From: Lineus longissimus
Taxonomy: Eukaryota; Nemertea; Pilidiophora; Heteronemertea; Lineidae
NCBI RefSeq assembly: GCF_910592395.1
Contig: NC_088319.1
Coordinates: forward strand, 13,392,001-13,456,000
DNA length: 64,000 nt
Direction of reading: 5' to 3'
Shown here in pieces: positions 1-14,170 of this stretch (position 1 is the stretch's first letter; every line of letters begins with the position of its first letter). The notes below the pieces were generated by a model. That model saw nothing but the letters and a program-made list of their open reading frames with translations. It made no database searches and was not told the DNA's origin. Position numbers and translations under genes: made by a program.

Positions 1-1714
1 ATCAGAAATTGATTTATTTGGTTAGCTGGTCAGGTCATCGATTATTTTTTCAGGACATGTAGACATAATTGTCACTGTATTAAAAACAATTAAATGATTC
101 AGAAACTGCGACAGGGCTCCACCCAGATTAAAGGGGGAGTACACTGTTCATCATTCATATTCCATCGTGGGTCAGGAAAAAAGAACTGCAGTGCTATAAG
201 TGCAGTTGTCATGCATGAAACTTGGTACATACAGCATTTATATGGGTGTCTACACAACGGCAATAATGAAATTTATATTGAGTACATATTTACGTAGTGC
301 ATGGTCGTTTGGACCGAGACGAACAGTCTCACAAAATGAGTGGTTTGTACATCATTAGATAGATGGAAATACTTGAGTTTTTCCCTAGAACTAGATGTTT
401 ATCTCGGTGGAGCTATGAAAAAGATGTGCTGTATCAATGTAGACCAATGGGCTGAGTGGTCTGGGATTCCAGGAATCTGATAAAGAGAGGCTAGTCGTGC
501 CCCATGGTGCCAAGTCACACTCAAAATCTAGGTCCCCGCTAAACATGGCCCCTGTTATCGAACCAGGGAAAACAGACAACCTATAACTGTTTGAAAATTT
601 GATTTGAAAAGTTTTCTCCAATCATGCGTTATTTAATTCAACCTTATCGCTAGAAGCTATCAAATTATTTGCCCCAGTAAGTTCATAGTAGCTCAAATTG
701 TATCTACTGGCAAGTGAGTTGATTTAACCCACCTGTAAAAGTTGGGTTCAGTATAGGTTTTTTCATCCTCAGGTATGCTACCACATTGTATCAGAGACAT
801 ACATTACTCACACATACGCAATGTACACAAGACTACTTTTTTTTAAAACATAAGGAATTTTTATGCCGGTCATGAAGCATTTATTTATCTGGGAAAATTT
901 CATGCCTTATCTCTGGAAGAAAGGGTTTAAATCCATTGAGAAAAAACAAATGTACGTAAATATTGTACAGAGGAATTTTGCGCAGTGACAGAGTCCCATA
1001 TTAAATGTCATGTCCCATGGTGTGACATAGCCGATGGTCACCGCCTGACAATGCTGGACTGCGATCAACGGGTGAAGACAATAGGTCAGAACCATACTGT
1101 ACAGCACGCTAAGTAGGAAAATCCATTAGGTTATTGAAAAGATGGTCGAGAATAGAGAAGATGTTTTTATGGTACATTCATCAAAATCCCAGGCCAGCCT
1201 TCTAATGTGGATTGCAGCCTTAAGTTATTCCGTGTCAAAAGTCTATGGTATTTGCTGTTAGCCATTGCAGGTATACGATACTGACATATCTACATGTATC
1301 AACTGAAATGTTCATTGCTACACTACATTAACCTTTCCTGTGGCTACGTGCCTACGTTTTCTGGAACTGACAACTGCAAAATGTCAAACGAAAATCGGCA
1401 AATTTGATCGTTTACTATTGTCAGACTAAATATTGCATTCATTGATGAAATTGACAGATAGTGCACTGGTGAACTAATGTAGTGCAACTAGGGTGGTGAA
1501 CTTGTTGCACTTTTTAGTTGCGATTGGGATCTCTCTCGGGCAGAAGACCAACACCCTAGGCTACAACCCTTAACAAAAAGTACGAACAACAGGCATCACA
1601 AAAATTAGAGGAGTTGTACATGTAATTAGCACGCAAAAATAGTTAATCATGTTAATTAGTTAATTATTTACATGGTTAATGGAAAAACAATCACTAAATA
1701 TAATTGATACTCAC
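1..1714. other. Non-coding spacer, nothing recognised
   Basis: No reading frame here has splice signals and protein-like composition together. A 76-codon minus-strand frame around 391-621 is open but has no recognisable motif. It is bordered by AT-rich sequence, so I treat it as chance. Confidence 0.4.
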
Positions 1715-1847
1715 CACATTTGCTGAATTTTATCCGCTGCATTGACGCCTGTGACGAATAGATGAATATATTTTCCCATGAGTCCTCTTTTTCTGGCCCA
1801 ATCACGCAACAGGTAAATTTGTGCCACGCCTTCCTCCAATTCGGCAT
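1715..1847 (-). CDS. Possible exon of an unrecognised protein (low confidence)
   Basis: On the minus strand a good 5' splice site (GTG|gtgagt, with the exon ending at 1715) closes a stretch that is open in two frames. One frame starts at an ATG at 1847-1845 (MPNWRKAW...) and ends in phase 1 at the donor. The other reads ...RKRGLMGKYIHLFVTG... and has a more natural composition, but it has no clear acceptor. I do not recognise either protein. This could be a small 5' exon or a chance donor. The only other good exon on this strand nearby is at 9773-10057, and I cannot show that they belong to one transcript. Confidence 0.2.
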
Positions 1848-4800
1848 TTTGACGTTGTGTAAAATATTTTTTCACAAAAAAATATATATATATTCTGAAA
1901 TTGTCTGGGCTCACTGAATATAAGGAAGCGAGGCTGTTTGGGTGTGGACAGAGTTAATTTGCCTCCTGGAAATAGTCTTTTCAACTGTGTGTCACATGCA
2001 CGAGTTAGAACCTTTTTTTCCTAATATATATATAATTCAAATGAATGTACATGTATGTCCCAAAGTCACTTTCGGTGTAAACTGAGGTGTTCCTATTGTC
2101 CATTCCTGTCTTGAAGAATGACACTCATTGAAGCACAATCCTGTTTAAAATTTTGGAGGTCATGCAGCCTGAACCCGAGCAATTGAAACGCAACACCACA
2201 TACTTTGATAGACACAGTCCATGCAGTAAGTCTGCCATCTGCAGTCGGCATGTATTACCGGTCAGCAGATTCAAATCCAGCAAACACATCAAATCAAATC
2301 CAATACCCCTAGAAATCCAGCAGAAGAAGAACCAACTTTCCTTGTATGGTAAATTAAGGATATTTTAACAATGATGAATCCCAATGGTACACATTTTTAG
2401 ACGCTAGCGATAGTCCATCAATTGAAAACAACTAAGACAAAGACAGTAGGAGGTACTGATCAATTCTTTTAGAGACTGATTACGGAAATATACTGTGAAC
2501 CAACAAATTTTTGTGCCACTTTTTTTTGCAATTGTGAAAAAAATTACAATTTTTATTTTGACAGATTTTGAAATCACTTTTGGTTTTTCAATCAAAAACA
2601 TATTTTTTCAAAATTTTTATTTTCACCGAGTAGGTTTATTGCATACATGTATGAATTCGCCAAAAATAAAACGTTAGCAAAAATTTGTGGTTACAGTATT
2701 TATAACATGTTTTCACTGCATGTATCAACAATCAAACAAGAACTTGCTGAATTTTTAATCACAGGGTCCAGGAAAAATGTTTTCATGACTTTTATGCAAC
2801 CTATTGAGAGAAAAACAATCAGAACAAAATTCAGAGAATGTCAATGCTGAGAACTTGACCCTAAAAAAAGACTCCTTATGCCAAATGACTGTTTGTGCAT
2901 TCCCCTCCAAACCCTACGGCATGATTCGGCCCAAGGGGGAAATTTATGGGTTTTCTAATTACCCACTAGCCGGGATGGTGAGAAGTGGAAGTATCACCAA
3001 GAGGAGACATATTAGATATGTACCAGCTGGTGCAGTCGGCATTTACCCTCTGTGATTATTACCGCAGGAAACAATGCTCACTCCAAGTGGTTATATTTAG
3101 TAGTAGTTTTCTTGTCGTGGCAACTGCAAATTTTTCAGAATTTAGAACTTATGAAAAAATTTCTAAGTCCAAATTTTTTTACTAATGGGGACCAGGGTTA
3201 TCACCTCAACAATTCTCAAAGGAATCGATTTCCAAAACCGGATGACCAGAATTGACCTTATCGGTGACCCAGACACATGAATACTTTGAAGTATTCAGAT
3301 GTCTAATGCACAAAGGATGGCCTCGGGAGACATGACTGATGAATTGCTCAGCTTAATTTATCATCAGTTTAACAGTTCAACGGAACGCTAACCAGGGTAC
3401 GACAACGACGACAGACGCCACGTCATCGCATAGCCTCTCGATGTGAGCCAAAAATGCAACCAAGATGCTCCAGCCAACAACCACAGTCTGTGCTAATGCT
3501 CCGAGTGCACACAAACAACATTATTCTGTAGAATCTTTAATCAGCCATGTTTTTGCAAACATTATCATGACTTTTACGCAACCCACAGACTGCAAGACGG
3601 ATAGAATTATCACCCAAGGCATGAGAATAACTCGTTGATTTTTCTGGATTATTGAGCAGACAGAGCCAGAATAAACAATGCCTGAAGGAAGGTTGCAGAG
3701 GTCAAGAATGTTATGTTTACTTTCCTCAGTTAAAGCCAATAATCCTTCAGGAATTGAAGCTGCAGTTGTTTGAACAAAATTTCCAGAAATCACCACAAAT
3801 GCCACATCACAAATGGCTCCTTTCCATCGAGAGCCCAGACCAGTGCCCGACCAAGGTGTGCTGAGTTACATGAACATGTACAATCCTGGTCAAATTTTCG
3901 TTTGGCAAATATTGAACCCATCCCAAACAGTATAAAATGTGAAAACAGCATATCCGTGGCAACGTGGTTAACCAAGCTTAAGGTAAAGTTCGGCTCTTGG
4001 AGCTATAGCACCTTTTAGTGTACAATATTTGAAACAACTAGCTTCTCATTTTGTACATTATTTACTTTCGACCAAGAGTGTCCGCGTACATATGTCATTA
4101 TTTTGCCGAGCCCATACCTCACATATTGCCTCATTTCGAATGACAGCTTGAAAGGTAAAAACCAATTTGAAAAGATATAATGCTTTGGGTTTTTTTGGGC
4201 TATACGAATATTCAACATGCACATTCAATGGTATCTTTGAAAGTTATCAGGAATGCAACATCAATATTTTCTGGTTGTTGGCTATGAAAATACAACAAAA
4301 TATGCTTTTTTGTTCCTTATACTCACTGACTGTATATTCGCATGAATTTGGTTTTAAAGGCAACCATTGCAATTGCACGTGCTGCTAACCTTTCACCTGT
4401 AATATTCAGATATAAGGATTCTGTGTGACACATAGTCACATAGGGGATAGTCAATAGAGCAGACACAAAAATGCAAATTCAACTATTTCTCATGTGAAAA
4501 TAGTACGAATTGAAGATATTTTTTTCTCTGTTTTTCAGCTCTTACACCTACAATTTTACTAACCTTTGAGTATTATTGGCTATAGCCCCTTTCTCAGACA
4601 ACCTGGATCCAGTCCTGAATAAACACTGCTGCTTTCGTGTTGCTTTGATTGAACCACTGACAGCTCAAAAATCCTCATCACGAACTAGAGGTAAATCCGA
4701 ACAGGAACCATTTCCTTAATCAAGGCTATTCAATGTATCCAAAATCTTCCTACCTCGAAGAGAAAGCGATTTAATTTGGTCTATCACCCTTGGAATACTT

Positions 4801-7800
4801 ATTTACATACTCATTAATCCTCTGAGGAAACCTAATGGCATGAAATCTGTAGGTATGCCAAATTTGAGACAGTATATTCCTAGGCCTGCAGGTTATCAGA
4901 AAACCATCATCTCCTCACAGATAATGTTGCGTAATGGACAATCTAAACACTCCATACTCTCAAAGAAAACCATTGCTAGCCAATCCACCAGTGATGACTT
5001 ACAAGGTTAACACTTGCAATACATGTACCTAAGTCTTCACGGAACAGTACTGTCTTTCAGTAACCTTCTTTGCTGCATGCATGACAATGTAGCAGTAGCC
5101 ATTTCAGCAAAAAGTATACCGAAATCTGATTGTAAAGCTTACTAGTAATCCGAATGCCATTTGTCTTAAGCGCCCACTAACAAACAAGTCAAATTACAAT
5201 GACCTGGGATTTAAATCGCTCGCGACAATAATCGCTAGTTTGTAGTGGTCATCGCTCTGCGAGTCAATATCAAACCCAGATGACCGGTTTTACTTGCAGA
5301 CAAGCAATTCTTTTGTCGCACAGGAAATAAGGGGGCCACCCTCTATGACCTCAATAGCCCTTTCAGAGAAAGTTCAGTGCTATCAAATGTGATGATGACA
5401 GCGCATGACAATGATAAGAACCGTGTTTACTACAAATTCACCTCACTAGACTATCGGAACAATATCTGAGACTGTTTTGACGGCGGATATTGATCAAAAC
5501 CACTCTTGAAGGAAATATTATCGATGTACTCCACCGCCAATGACAATATGAGTCAACCCTAAACCAATTATTGGGCAGCCCATTGCGGAAGTTATCGGAT
5601 TTTAGTTGTGCCGATGAATGCATATACTACAGTGTACAAGTGTACTAGATGCAAAATTAACCCTTGTGATCCATGAATAAAATAGGATGTCATCCAACCT
5701 ACGAAAGCTCCCTGAACTAACCTATTCACATGCATCCTCGAATACCAGAGTCAGTCGTATCCTCCTCCCCTCGCACACGTAAGCTTGGTCGTTTACGCCG
5801 AGTGTAGGCATAGGCATTTTACGATTGATTTGCAACATTTTGCAGTGACTTTGATTGCCAAGAAACTCGAGAAACCTTCAAATTCAGTATGAAGCCAATG
5901 AACAACAAACCTCCAAATGAGACTTTCCAACAATGTTATATACCAATTTGAGAACACATCTTGCATACAATAGTCTTCATTAACTAGAGATCCAGTGTAA
6001 CATCCACATAACCATTATATGCATCAGAATACTGTGGAAAATGTCCACAACAAAATCTCCCAAGGGAACCACAGCACAATCCATATGATTATTTGATGCT
6101 GTTATCGATATCGCCCATCGGGTTTCAGCTCAGAATGTAACGGTCCTCTAAAACAATTAGCTGATGGATTAGTAAATCAGTCCTTCGAATGAGATATAAA
6201 ACCAAGGTTCCTTGTATCTGGTGTTGAGGCCAGAGTAAGCAAACGACCCCTCGAAGCAGTGCCAAATGAGAAACTGAGTCGCTTGTGTTGGACTCTACCT
6301 CTGGTCGAAGACTGAGTCACTCGGCCAATAAACCCAACGGGCCCATATCAGTAGTGGCACATAAAAACACTCATTCTGTCTTGGAGGAGGAAAACACCTT
6401 GGTAACACCTCAAATCCAAGTCCAGTGCAAATGTTGAAGAAGTTGAAGAAGAAGAGGATGGACAAGTGAACTCGGCAGTGATTCTCCAAGAAACTGGCAA
6501 GAGTGCAATATAAAACGGCACGAAGAAAGTGACCTTCGATAGACATCATACCCATATCAAATCAAAAAAGTCTGGACACAGCCAGCCCACAAAATCAAGC
6601 TACATTCGATTGAGATCTTTTTCACACCACCTAGTAGTAGGGTTCGATGTGGATCAGTTGGAGATGTGGAATAGTTTTCGTCAACTAGATGCAATCCAGT
6701 GCCGTTCTAGAGACAGTAAATGCAACACTAAACACAGAAAACTCCACACCCCAAGGTTACTGTGATATCCAAAAGAAGCCAGTTAACCTGAAAACATTTT
6801 TTTATCCAGAATGTGTTGCAGAATTCAATTTCCAAAATATCCAAAGTTTGTATCAAAGAACTTTGTAACACAAGGGCATGAAACACAACTAAACCATAAG
6901 ATCCTGAGCAGTTGTATGAGTCTCTATACAGACAGAAGACACGGTGACCATATTAGCAATATATTCTTCATGAATTGCTATTCTCATCATAGTAGCTGCT
7001 ATTTAAATCTGGTATTTCATAAACTGGCCTCATCAGTGTGGTTTATATTGAAATGTCTTTCAAAACTTAGTATGAATCACCCAATATAGTGGCGCTCTTG
7101 ACTTGCAGAAGAAGAGCTGGAGATTAACCTTTTGAGAAAAAGAAGAAACACAGAGAAAACTGAGAAGAGATGGAGCTTAAAGCTTACGGCTAAAGCCTAC
7201 ATTAAAGGTACTCCATTCGTAAGTGTAACGGAGTTCGGAGTCCGGGTCAGCAGACAGGACTAAAATCTTATAGGGACAACTTGGGTTGGGTAGTTACCTG
7301 CACAGGAGGATAATGACTTTTCAATTATCCTGTGTGGAGAAGTCACGGTTCTGCTGTAGAAGCAATTTTTGCAGGAAAAACCAACATATCTCATGCCCAA
7401 GCTGCCCCTTTAAGGGTCTAGATGACATTATATACATTACGTCAAGAATTAATTAAGGCTAGTCCTTATTAATTTATTAATTAACTCATAACTTGAGAAT
7501 TAAAAGCAGATATAAACAAATTGCTGTCCTTTCACCATCATTTTTTGCTATTGGAATTGCAGAATGTCAAATGCAGCACTCTTCCGAATATCCGTGGGTA
7601 TTATGGAATTCTGCATAGGAAGAGATACAAGCTAGATATACCACTGACACCAGATTTATAATCCCAAGAGAATCTTATATGGCCTCTAAATGAATTGCTA
7701 GCTTATCACCATTCCTGCTATTGAAATTGCAGAATCACGTCAAATACAAACACTAGTCTTTTCAAAATATCCAAGAATATTGCAGAATTAAGCACTGTGG

Positions 7801-8200
7801 GATACGATAATACACAACACAGATCAAGAGAGCACACACCTCTGCAGAGACAGAACTCCTCAGATCAGTTGAGAATCCCAAGAGAAGTGTACTCTTAATG
7901 AATTGCTAGCCAATCCCTATCAATTGCTGCTATTGAAATCTCATCTTTCGAAAGCTGCCTCATCCAGAGTGGTTAATGTTGAAATGTTGTCTTTCAAAAC
8001 CAAGTCTGAATCACCCCGTGAAGTGGTGATCTTAACATGCACAAGAAACAGCAATTCAACCAGAAATTGACTTTTAACCCTTGCTGGAAAGAAGAAACCC
8101 CAACATGCCTATTTTTGAAAGGAGTATGATGGCAATTGGTGTACGCACAAAAACTAGTAAAAACCCCACATCCTTACAGGTTTAAACTTTCTAGACTCAA
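1848..8200. other. Long non-coding stretch with old degenerate repeats
   Basis: No supported exon was found. Between about 6,800 and 8,000 there are several diverged copies of a ~230-bp sequence. They share phrases such as tgctattgaaattgcagaat, ttccaaaatatccaa and aatgaattgctagc, and look like remains of a tandem or dispersed repeat. Several 60-90 codon open frames in both orientations lack splice sites or motifs. Confidence 0.45.
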
Positions 8201-8225
8201 TGGTGAGCAATTGTGCCACCATTGT

Positions 8226-8483
8226 TGACAGAAGGATGGACGGATGGATGAAGGAATGGACGGACGGATTGACCCTGGACAGCGGTCGGCGGACGGACCG
8301 AAGATGGACAGACGATGGACGACGGACAGACGACTGTCAGACAATTGACAACGGACGGAAGACGAACGACGGACAGAAGACTGTCAGACAATGGAAGACG
8401 GACGGACGACGAATGACGGACGGACGACGAATGACGGACGGACAACGGATGACGGACGGATTACAGAGGACGGATGACAGACA
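8226..8483. repeat. GACGGACGAC-type minisatellite
   Basis: About 250 bp of purine-biased tandem repeats are built on GACGGAC, with variants GACGAATGACGGACG and ACAATGGAAGACGGACG. The array is open in both directions: a 101-codon plus frame and an 82-codon minus frame rich in Ser/Val/Arg. That is a by-product of the stop-poor repeat and should not be read as a gene. Confidence 0.85.
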
Positions 8484-9772
8484 TAAGCTCCCGCAGGTGA
8501 GCTAAAAATTGCCTGTTTGCCATGGTCATCGCAGATGCCTGTGACAAGAATCAGTGATCAAAGCAACCTGCGATCAGCATCAATCACAATGTTCAAAGGT
8601 TTTACCAGAGGAGTTATATCTGTGTTCATTGGCAAACTTGGCACTTACGATATTCAAATATCAGTCTACACACTGAAATTTTTATTTCGTGAATATAACA
8701 CAATCAATTAAATCTTTTCAAATTCAAGTTCAATTTAAAATTTTTGGAACGAAAGCAGTGGACCTTTATGAGGTGACAAGCGTCTTTAAACAATCGATTT
8801 TATCAAACACGGATCTCCCAACCTTGAGGAGTGTAACTGTAGGATTTACATAAAATTTGCATAGGTTCCATTTGCCTGTAAATTGATGGGCAACACTGAA
8901 GCAGAAGATGCTCTCTGACCTTCTTGAGCATGTCACTATAGATTTGCAGCAATGATATATCGAGTCTATCTCCATTATGCAAATGCCTTATCTGGCCCAA
9001 CATCAATCAGCATAGCCTCATATAGAATTGGGTCTAAATTGTAAAAAAATTCACATCAAACCAGAACATACAAAAAATATCCGCTTCATGAAAAATTCCA
9101 AAACATGCAATTGCTCTTGTAGGCTATCCTGCACATGATACTCATATCCAAGAGTTCATCGCCTGAACATTTTCCCAGTAGCAATGATATAACGACTCCA
9201 GTACCGAGTGCTGGGACTATTACCCACCATTAGTCATTATGATATTGTTGCCGAGCGGCAGTGGCAATTATTACGAGCGGTTGGGTAAGTGGTCGCTACA
9301 AGGTAATTAAAACGTGTGAAGGTTCCTCGAGCCAAGGGCAGGGTAAGGAGTTGACAAGCATGTCAAGTGAGGAAATAAACAAACATTTCCAATAAAGAAA
9401 TAATCATAATTAAGGCTTCATATATTGAAGGCTGTAGACTGGTAGATATTTGATTGGAAATGTGCCTACTTCAGTGGGGTTTTTTTACCCAAAGCAGTTG
9501 TAACTGACACAAATCCAACATATTTATGCAATTGGAAAGTTTCAAATTCAATAACAAATTTCAACTTTTGACGAATTATGCAGACCTTTAAGGGACCATT
9601 GCTTTTATAGCAGTCTCATATTTCTCAATTGTGATTTCGCATCTGAAAAACAATATTTGAATATTTTTCAATTGTGATTTCATGTCTAAAAATCCATATT
9701 AGACGATTATAAAGAAAAAGAAAGTTCAACTGCGTAAACTAAACCATCACAAACAAGGAGTAAAGGACTTAC
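8484..9772. other. Spacer or intron, nothing recognised
   Basis: AT-rich sequence without supported exons. If the exon at 9773-10057 continues downstream on the minus strand, this is its intron. Confidence 0.35.
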
Positions 9773-10057
9773 CTTCGCTACAACTTGCAGGGGCTGATGT
9801 CTGCCTTATGATCTGGCAATACTGCCCCCTAGTGGCAAGCGGATTTGTGTAGAGACTCTTCGGATAGAATGATTGTTCCGGCATGATCTGCCATGAAGGG
9901 CTCCGCTGTGGCACGAGTCGTCGTCGACCAGGTTCTGCGGGAAAACGCCATGGAACGGGGCGGGGTTTCACCACCATGGGTTTCAAAGGTGGTCTGTTGT
10001 ATTTGGGGTATTTAGGGTGTTCATCTATGTACTGTCTTGTTGGATACATATTATTAT
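9773..10057 (-). CDS. Exon of an unrecognised basic, proline- and tyrosine-rich protein
   Basis: A 285-nt minus-strand exon lies between a good acceptor (tttatttccag, exon from 10057) and a good donor (GCGAAG|gtaagt, ending at 9773). It is phase 1 on both sides. The first ATG is at 10049-10047 and gives MYPTRQYIDEHPKYPKYNRP, followed by a K/R/P-rich stretch with PSWQIMPEQSFYPKSLYTNP. There are no membrane segments and only two cysteines near the end. I do not recognise the family. The short aromatic/proline motifs resemble those of small axonemal or cytoskeletal proteins, but that is a guess. A non-coding first exon with a strong donor at 14103 would fit upstream. No downstream coding exon was identified with confidence. 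Confidence 0.55.
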
Positions 10058-11142
10058 CTGGAAATAAATAAAGTAAAAGAAAATATGCTTTACTGTAAAT
10101 AGCAGTTATTCTCGAATTTCGCAAACAATCTTGAGCCACAAAAATAAAATTCGCAAAAAATATCTTTCGATTGGAAAGATGTTTCTTTATTTGCCAAAAT
10201 GATTATCATGAAAATATTATCAATGATTCACAAAAATGTGCCGGTCTGCAGTATATATCGGTCCTCATGGCCAATGCTGACCTATGTATTATTGGGTCCA
10301 AAACCTGGTAGTTTCTGATTATTTCATTGTTCAGTGTGGCCCTTTTGGACTTGAACTGAGAATCATCATCATATCATCCAACCAAGGCCAGACCTGAGAA
10401 TCTTCATCATATCATCCGACCAAGGAGGTCAGTATAATGAAGTCCGGCCAACATATCAACATATTAACAACATATCAATTTGTCACAGTGGCATAGCACT
10501 TTACAATTCTGAGTCACTCACCGTTTGCAGTACTGGTACTCCACACACATCAAAACACGACATTGAAATCCTCTCTCTACAGCCCTAACTTATTCAACAC
10601 TGGAATCCATTGATACTTCAGTCCAAAAGCATCCTTCAATCTTGAATTATTAGATATTTAAAACAAATTTGTCTTTCAAATGGCAAAGAAATCATATGCT
10701 TTTTCAATAACAGGAACTCCTGAAGACTCATGCATTAAATGCCTCTTGTGAAAATACACTGATAGGCCTAGTATCACATCTCTTTCAGTATAAGGGAGTT
10801 ATTGACTGACAGAAAAATCAATTACATTTACTACAGCAGATGATTTGAAGCATCTAATATTTATACTGCCAATCAGTCAATAATGTAGCTGAAGCGTCCA
10901 TCTGCACACTCTCAGCGATTGATTAATGCATGAATGCATGAGGAGTCCCGAGGTTACTAAACTTCCAACATATGACTTCGCACTTCCAGCAAGGTGACAG
11001 AATTTTTTTTCAAAAATCCCGTAGATTTTAAGGAAATTTTGTTTCGATGACTCTTACATACTGATTAAAGCAGAGCTATGAGCTAGGGGATGCTGTAATT
11101 ATCAGTGATTTTATCATTAGAAATAGTCTAAAATCACATTTT
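10058..11142. other. Intron or spacer with a short direct repeat
   Basis: At 10,355-10,430 a phrase of about 35 bp (ctgagaatcwtcatcatatc) occurs twice in tandem. Nothing else is supported. Confidence 0.35.
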
Positions 11143-11960
11143 AGAGCACCTAGATAAAGTTATCATCATCATCAATTGATAGGCCTCATGGTCCAGAATT
11201 GGACCTTGGCCTTAGCCTTACCTTATCATTGGGAGGGGCCCCAGCCATATCCCCCTGAAAGCATGCCTACAAAAGCCACCTGAAATCATGCCTGCCCATG
11301 ACTAGTACCAAGGCAATCCCTTACCCCCTGGTGTTAACCTAGAGCACTTAGATAAAGTTATCATCATCATCATCATCATCAATTAGGCCTCATGGTCCAG
11401 AACTGGACCTTTGCCTTAGCCTTGCCTTATCATTGGGAGGGGCCCCAGCCATATCCCCCTGAAAGCATGCCTACAAAAGCCACCTGAAATCAGGCCTGCC
11501 CATGACTACTACCAAGGCAATCCCTTAATACCCCCTGGAGCACCTAGATAAAGTTATCATCATCATCATTATCATCATCATCAATTAGGCCTCATGGTCC
11601 AGAACTGGACCTTTGCCTTAGCCTTGCCTTATCATTGGGAGGGGCCCCAGCCATATCCCCCTGAAAGCATGCCTACAAAAGCCACCTGAAATCAGGCCTG
11701 CCCATGACTATTACCAAGGCAATCCCTTAATACCCCCTGGAGCACCTAGATAAAGTTATCATCATCATCATTATCATCAATTAGGCCTCATGGTCCAGAA
11801 CTGGACCTTTGCCTCAGCCTAGCCTTATCATTGGGAGGGGCCCCAGTCATTTCCCCCTGAAAGCATGCCTACAAAAGCCACCTGAAATCATGCCTGCTAA
11901 TGCGCTAAAGCCCATGGCCAGTACCAAAGCAATCCGTTACCCCCTGGTGTTAACCTTGGG
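11143..11960. repeat. Four tandem copies of a ~200-bp unit with internal ATC microsatellite
   Basis: Each unit begins with gagcacctagataaagttatc. It then has a variable run of ATC/ATT triplets, the phrase ggcctcatggtccagaactg, a GGGAGGGGCCCCAG segment and tacccccctg-like ends. Units start near 11143, 11341, 11538 and 11740. Copies 2 and 3 are closest to each other. The last is more diverged and runs into a 71-codon open frame without homology. The ATC run expands from 4 to about 8 triplets between copies. Confidence 0.85.
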
Positions 11961-14102
11961 CATAACGCTCCTACAATTGCTCTCTACCACAAACAGTGGA
12001 AACTGCACATGTTGCATTGTCTAACCTACATGTAATAGAAATATAGAAACTACCATCGACAAGTTTGAGTTGCTCAGCACCCTTAATATCCCAGCCCAAT
12101 AAAACAATGGTACAGAAAATAATGATAGTCAGTTGAGAGCATCAATGATCGCTATTGAAGACATGTGTGCTGCTCCCTATAAATGAGATTATGAACTGCT
12201 TACTGGAGTACCAATTTTGATAGCATTCACTTTTGAACGAGTTTTGGCTGGTTTTGATCAGGTAAACTGAGAATGTGACTAATTGTGTACACACCCCCTA
12301 TTGTTACTATGACTCACCAAACCATCATTGGCTATAGACAATGCTGTTTCTCTTTCAGTCAAAGTCTCCAGTATTATGTCCACAACTTATAACTTATGCC
12401 ATTTTTTAGAAGATTGCTCCAAAGAAGTTAATATTTGTGTGTAAATTTATGAAAAAATTCAACCCTGAAAGACGAAAACATTTCTGGGTCCAAATATTTT
12501 TTTCGCTTGTTTTTTTTGCCTCAAATTGAACAAACATCACCAGTCCCAAAAATGTTTTCACTTCGAAATTTTTTTCTAATTTTAAACTCTGAAAGATGAA
12601 AAAAATGTTAAGTTAAAATGTGTTTTTCACTTGTTTTTTTTTCTGCTCAAAAGGAAGAAACATCATCACTCCAAAAAAATTTTGGCTTTGAAATTTTTTT
12701 TTAGAATTTTGAACTTATAAAACAATTATGGCAGGAAAACCTAATCATGCATTTTGTCAACGAATTTTCAACTTCACTAACGCAACCAGCCCGGTAACTC
12801 AACCATTCAACCTCAGTCCCATGAATGGTCGAGTTACAGGGGTTCCCCCCCCCCCCCCCCCCGCCTCATTTTACCTCAACATTTCATGTTGAACATAGAT
12901 ATCAGACGAACCAATGAAATGAAATGGTTGTTGGACACATGGCTCACCTGGGAAAGTAACTGACATGGTGGATGCCTGTGTTACATGCATTAGGTATTTT
13001 AAACCATCAAATTTCTGTGGGTGTCTAATTTTATAACTTTGTAAATATCCCCAGTTTTATTTATTTTATGTTTCATTAGAAAAACTGGAAGGAATTATGC
13101 AATCCGCCAAAATTGAAATCATGAATTTGGTACATTTTTATACAGGCTTTTAGAAATTTTGACAAATTGCAAAAATTATGAGGCGTGTAAATTTTGCAGT
13201 TCATACATACAGCAGCCCTGGATTAGGCACAAAGGCACAGCGTACTTCAAAGGACCATACAATGCATGGAATGACCATCAAAGCAGTAGTGAAGGTATAG
13301 AGACCACAACAAAAGGAGGAATATAAGCTGTACAGGGCTACAGATGATTATATTCTATATATGTGAATCTATATGTAGCTGTGAACCATTCTGGTTTTTT
13401 TAACTGTTGGAAATGGTTAAACTGTGTAGAACACAAAAGGTGTTTGATGTCTTGAAATGAGTTGACAGCAGGGGTCACTAGCGGTAACAGGTGTTTAATG
13501 TCTTTGAATGAACAGTTTCGAGATGGTGTCTTATGCAAGGTCAGATTGTCATGAAATGAACTGACACAAAAGAATAAACACTGACTTGCAGTATTCATTA
13601 ACAGAAGATGTCTGATCCATATGTAGAGGGCTCACCAATTTGATAGGCTTTGAGGGTCACCAATATCTCATTTATTAGCACCATGTACAAAATGTAGATC
13701 ACCCTCACCCTTTCTCACTTAGAGTCCGTTTTATGCTCACTTGCTGCGTAAAATGTAACCAGGTCATTGACCGATTCAATAATTTCCTCTACTCAAGCTA
13801 CACCTAGCTACACCTAGCTACACCATATTTGCAACACGTGTCCAAGCAGTAGCAAAGATATAGAATCAAGCATTATATTAACAGTTTATAGAAGCTACGA
13901 AAGTACCCGGTGAAAGTATTGCAAGGCATATTAAAAAAACACATCACATCATTTTTCAAAGAAATGTGAGCTGGTAAACTTTCCTCCCTTCTTTTTTTAA
14001 ATAAAAGTTCTAAACAAGCTTGAACTAAAATACTACATGTACGTACCGGCATAAAACACTATGCGGAAATTGAACGCGACCTACCTTTGAAACACGACTC
14101 AC
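11961..14102. other. Spacer or intron with homopolymer tract
   Basis: Contains a pure C run of about 18 at 12845-12862 and AT-rich sequence with diverged local duplications around 12,470-12,720. Three copies of ctacacctag lie near 13,797-13,820. No exon is supported. Confidence 0.4.
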
Positions 14103-14170
14103 CTTCAGCAGCCACAGGCCTTGCTATTCTTCCCAAGGGATGCTTCAGTCTAGGCTATTTCAAAGCGCGC
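14103..14170 (-). other. Candidate non-coding first exon (donor at 14103)
   Basis: On the minus strand the sequence ends ...GCTGCTGAAG|gtgagtcg, a near-consensus 5' splice site, with a second donor (CAAAG|gtaggt) about 19 bp further on. The frame that would join the exon at 9773-10057 has an in-frame TAG and no ATG, so this would be 5' untranslated. The upstream boundary is not visible. Confidence 0.25.

Noticed and set aside
8197-8505. Overlapping 101-codon plus and 82-codon minus frames
   Set aside because: They are produced by the GACGGAC minisatellite; composition is purely repetitive.
12845-12862. Poly-C run as regulatory element
   Set aside because: A plain homopolymer; possibly length-variable or an assembly artefact.
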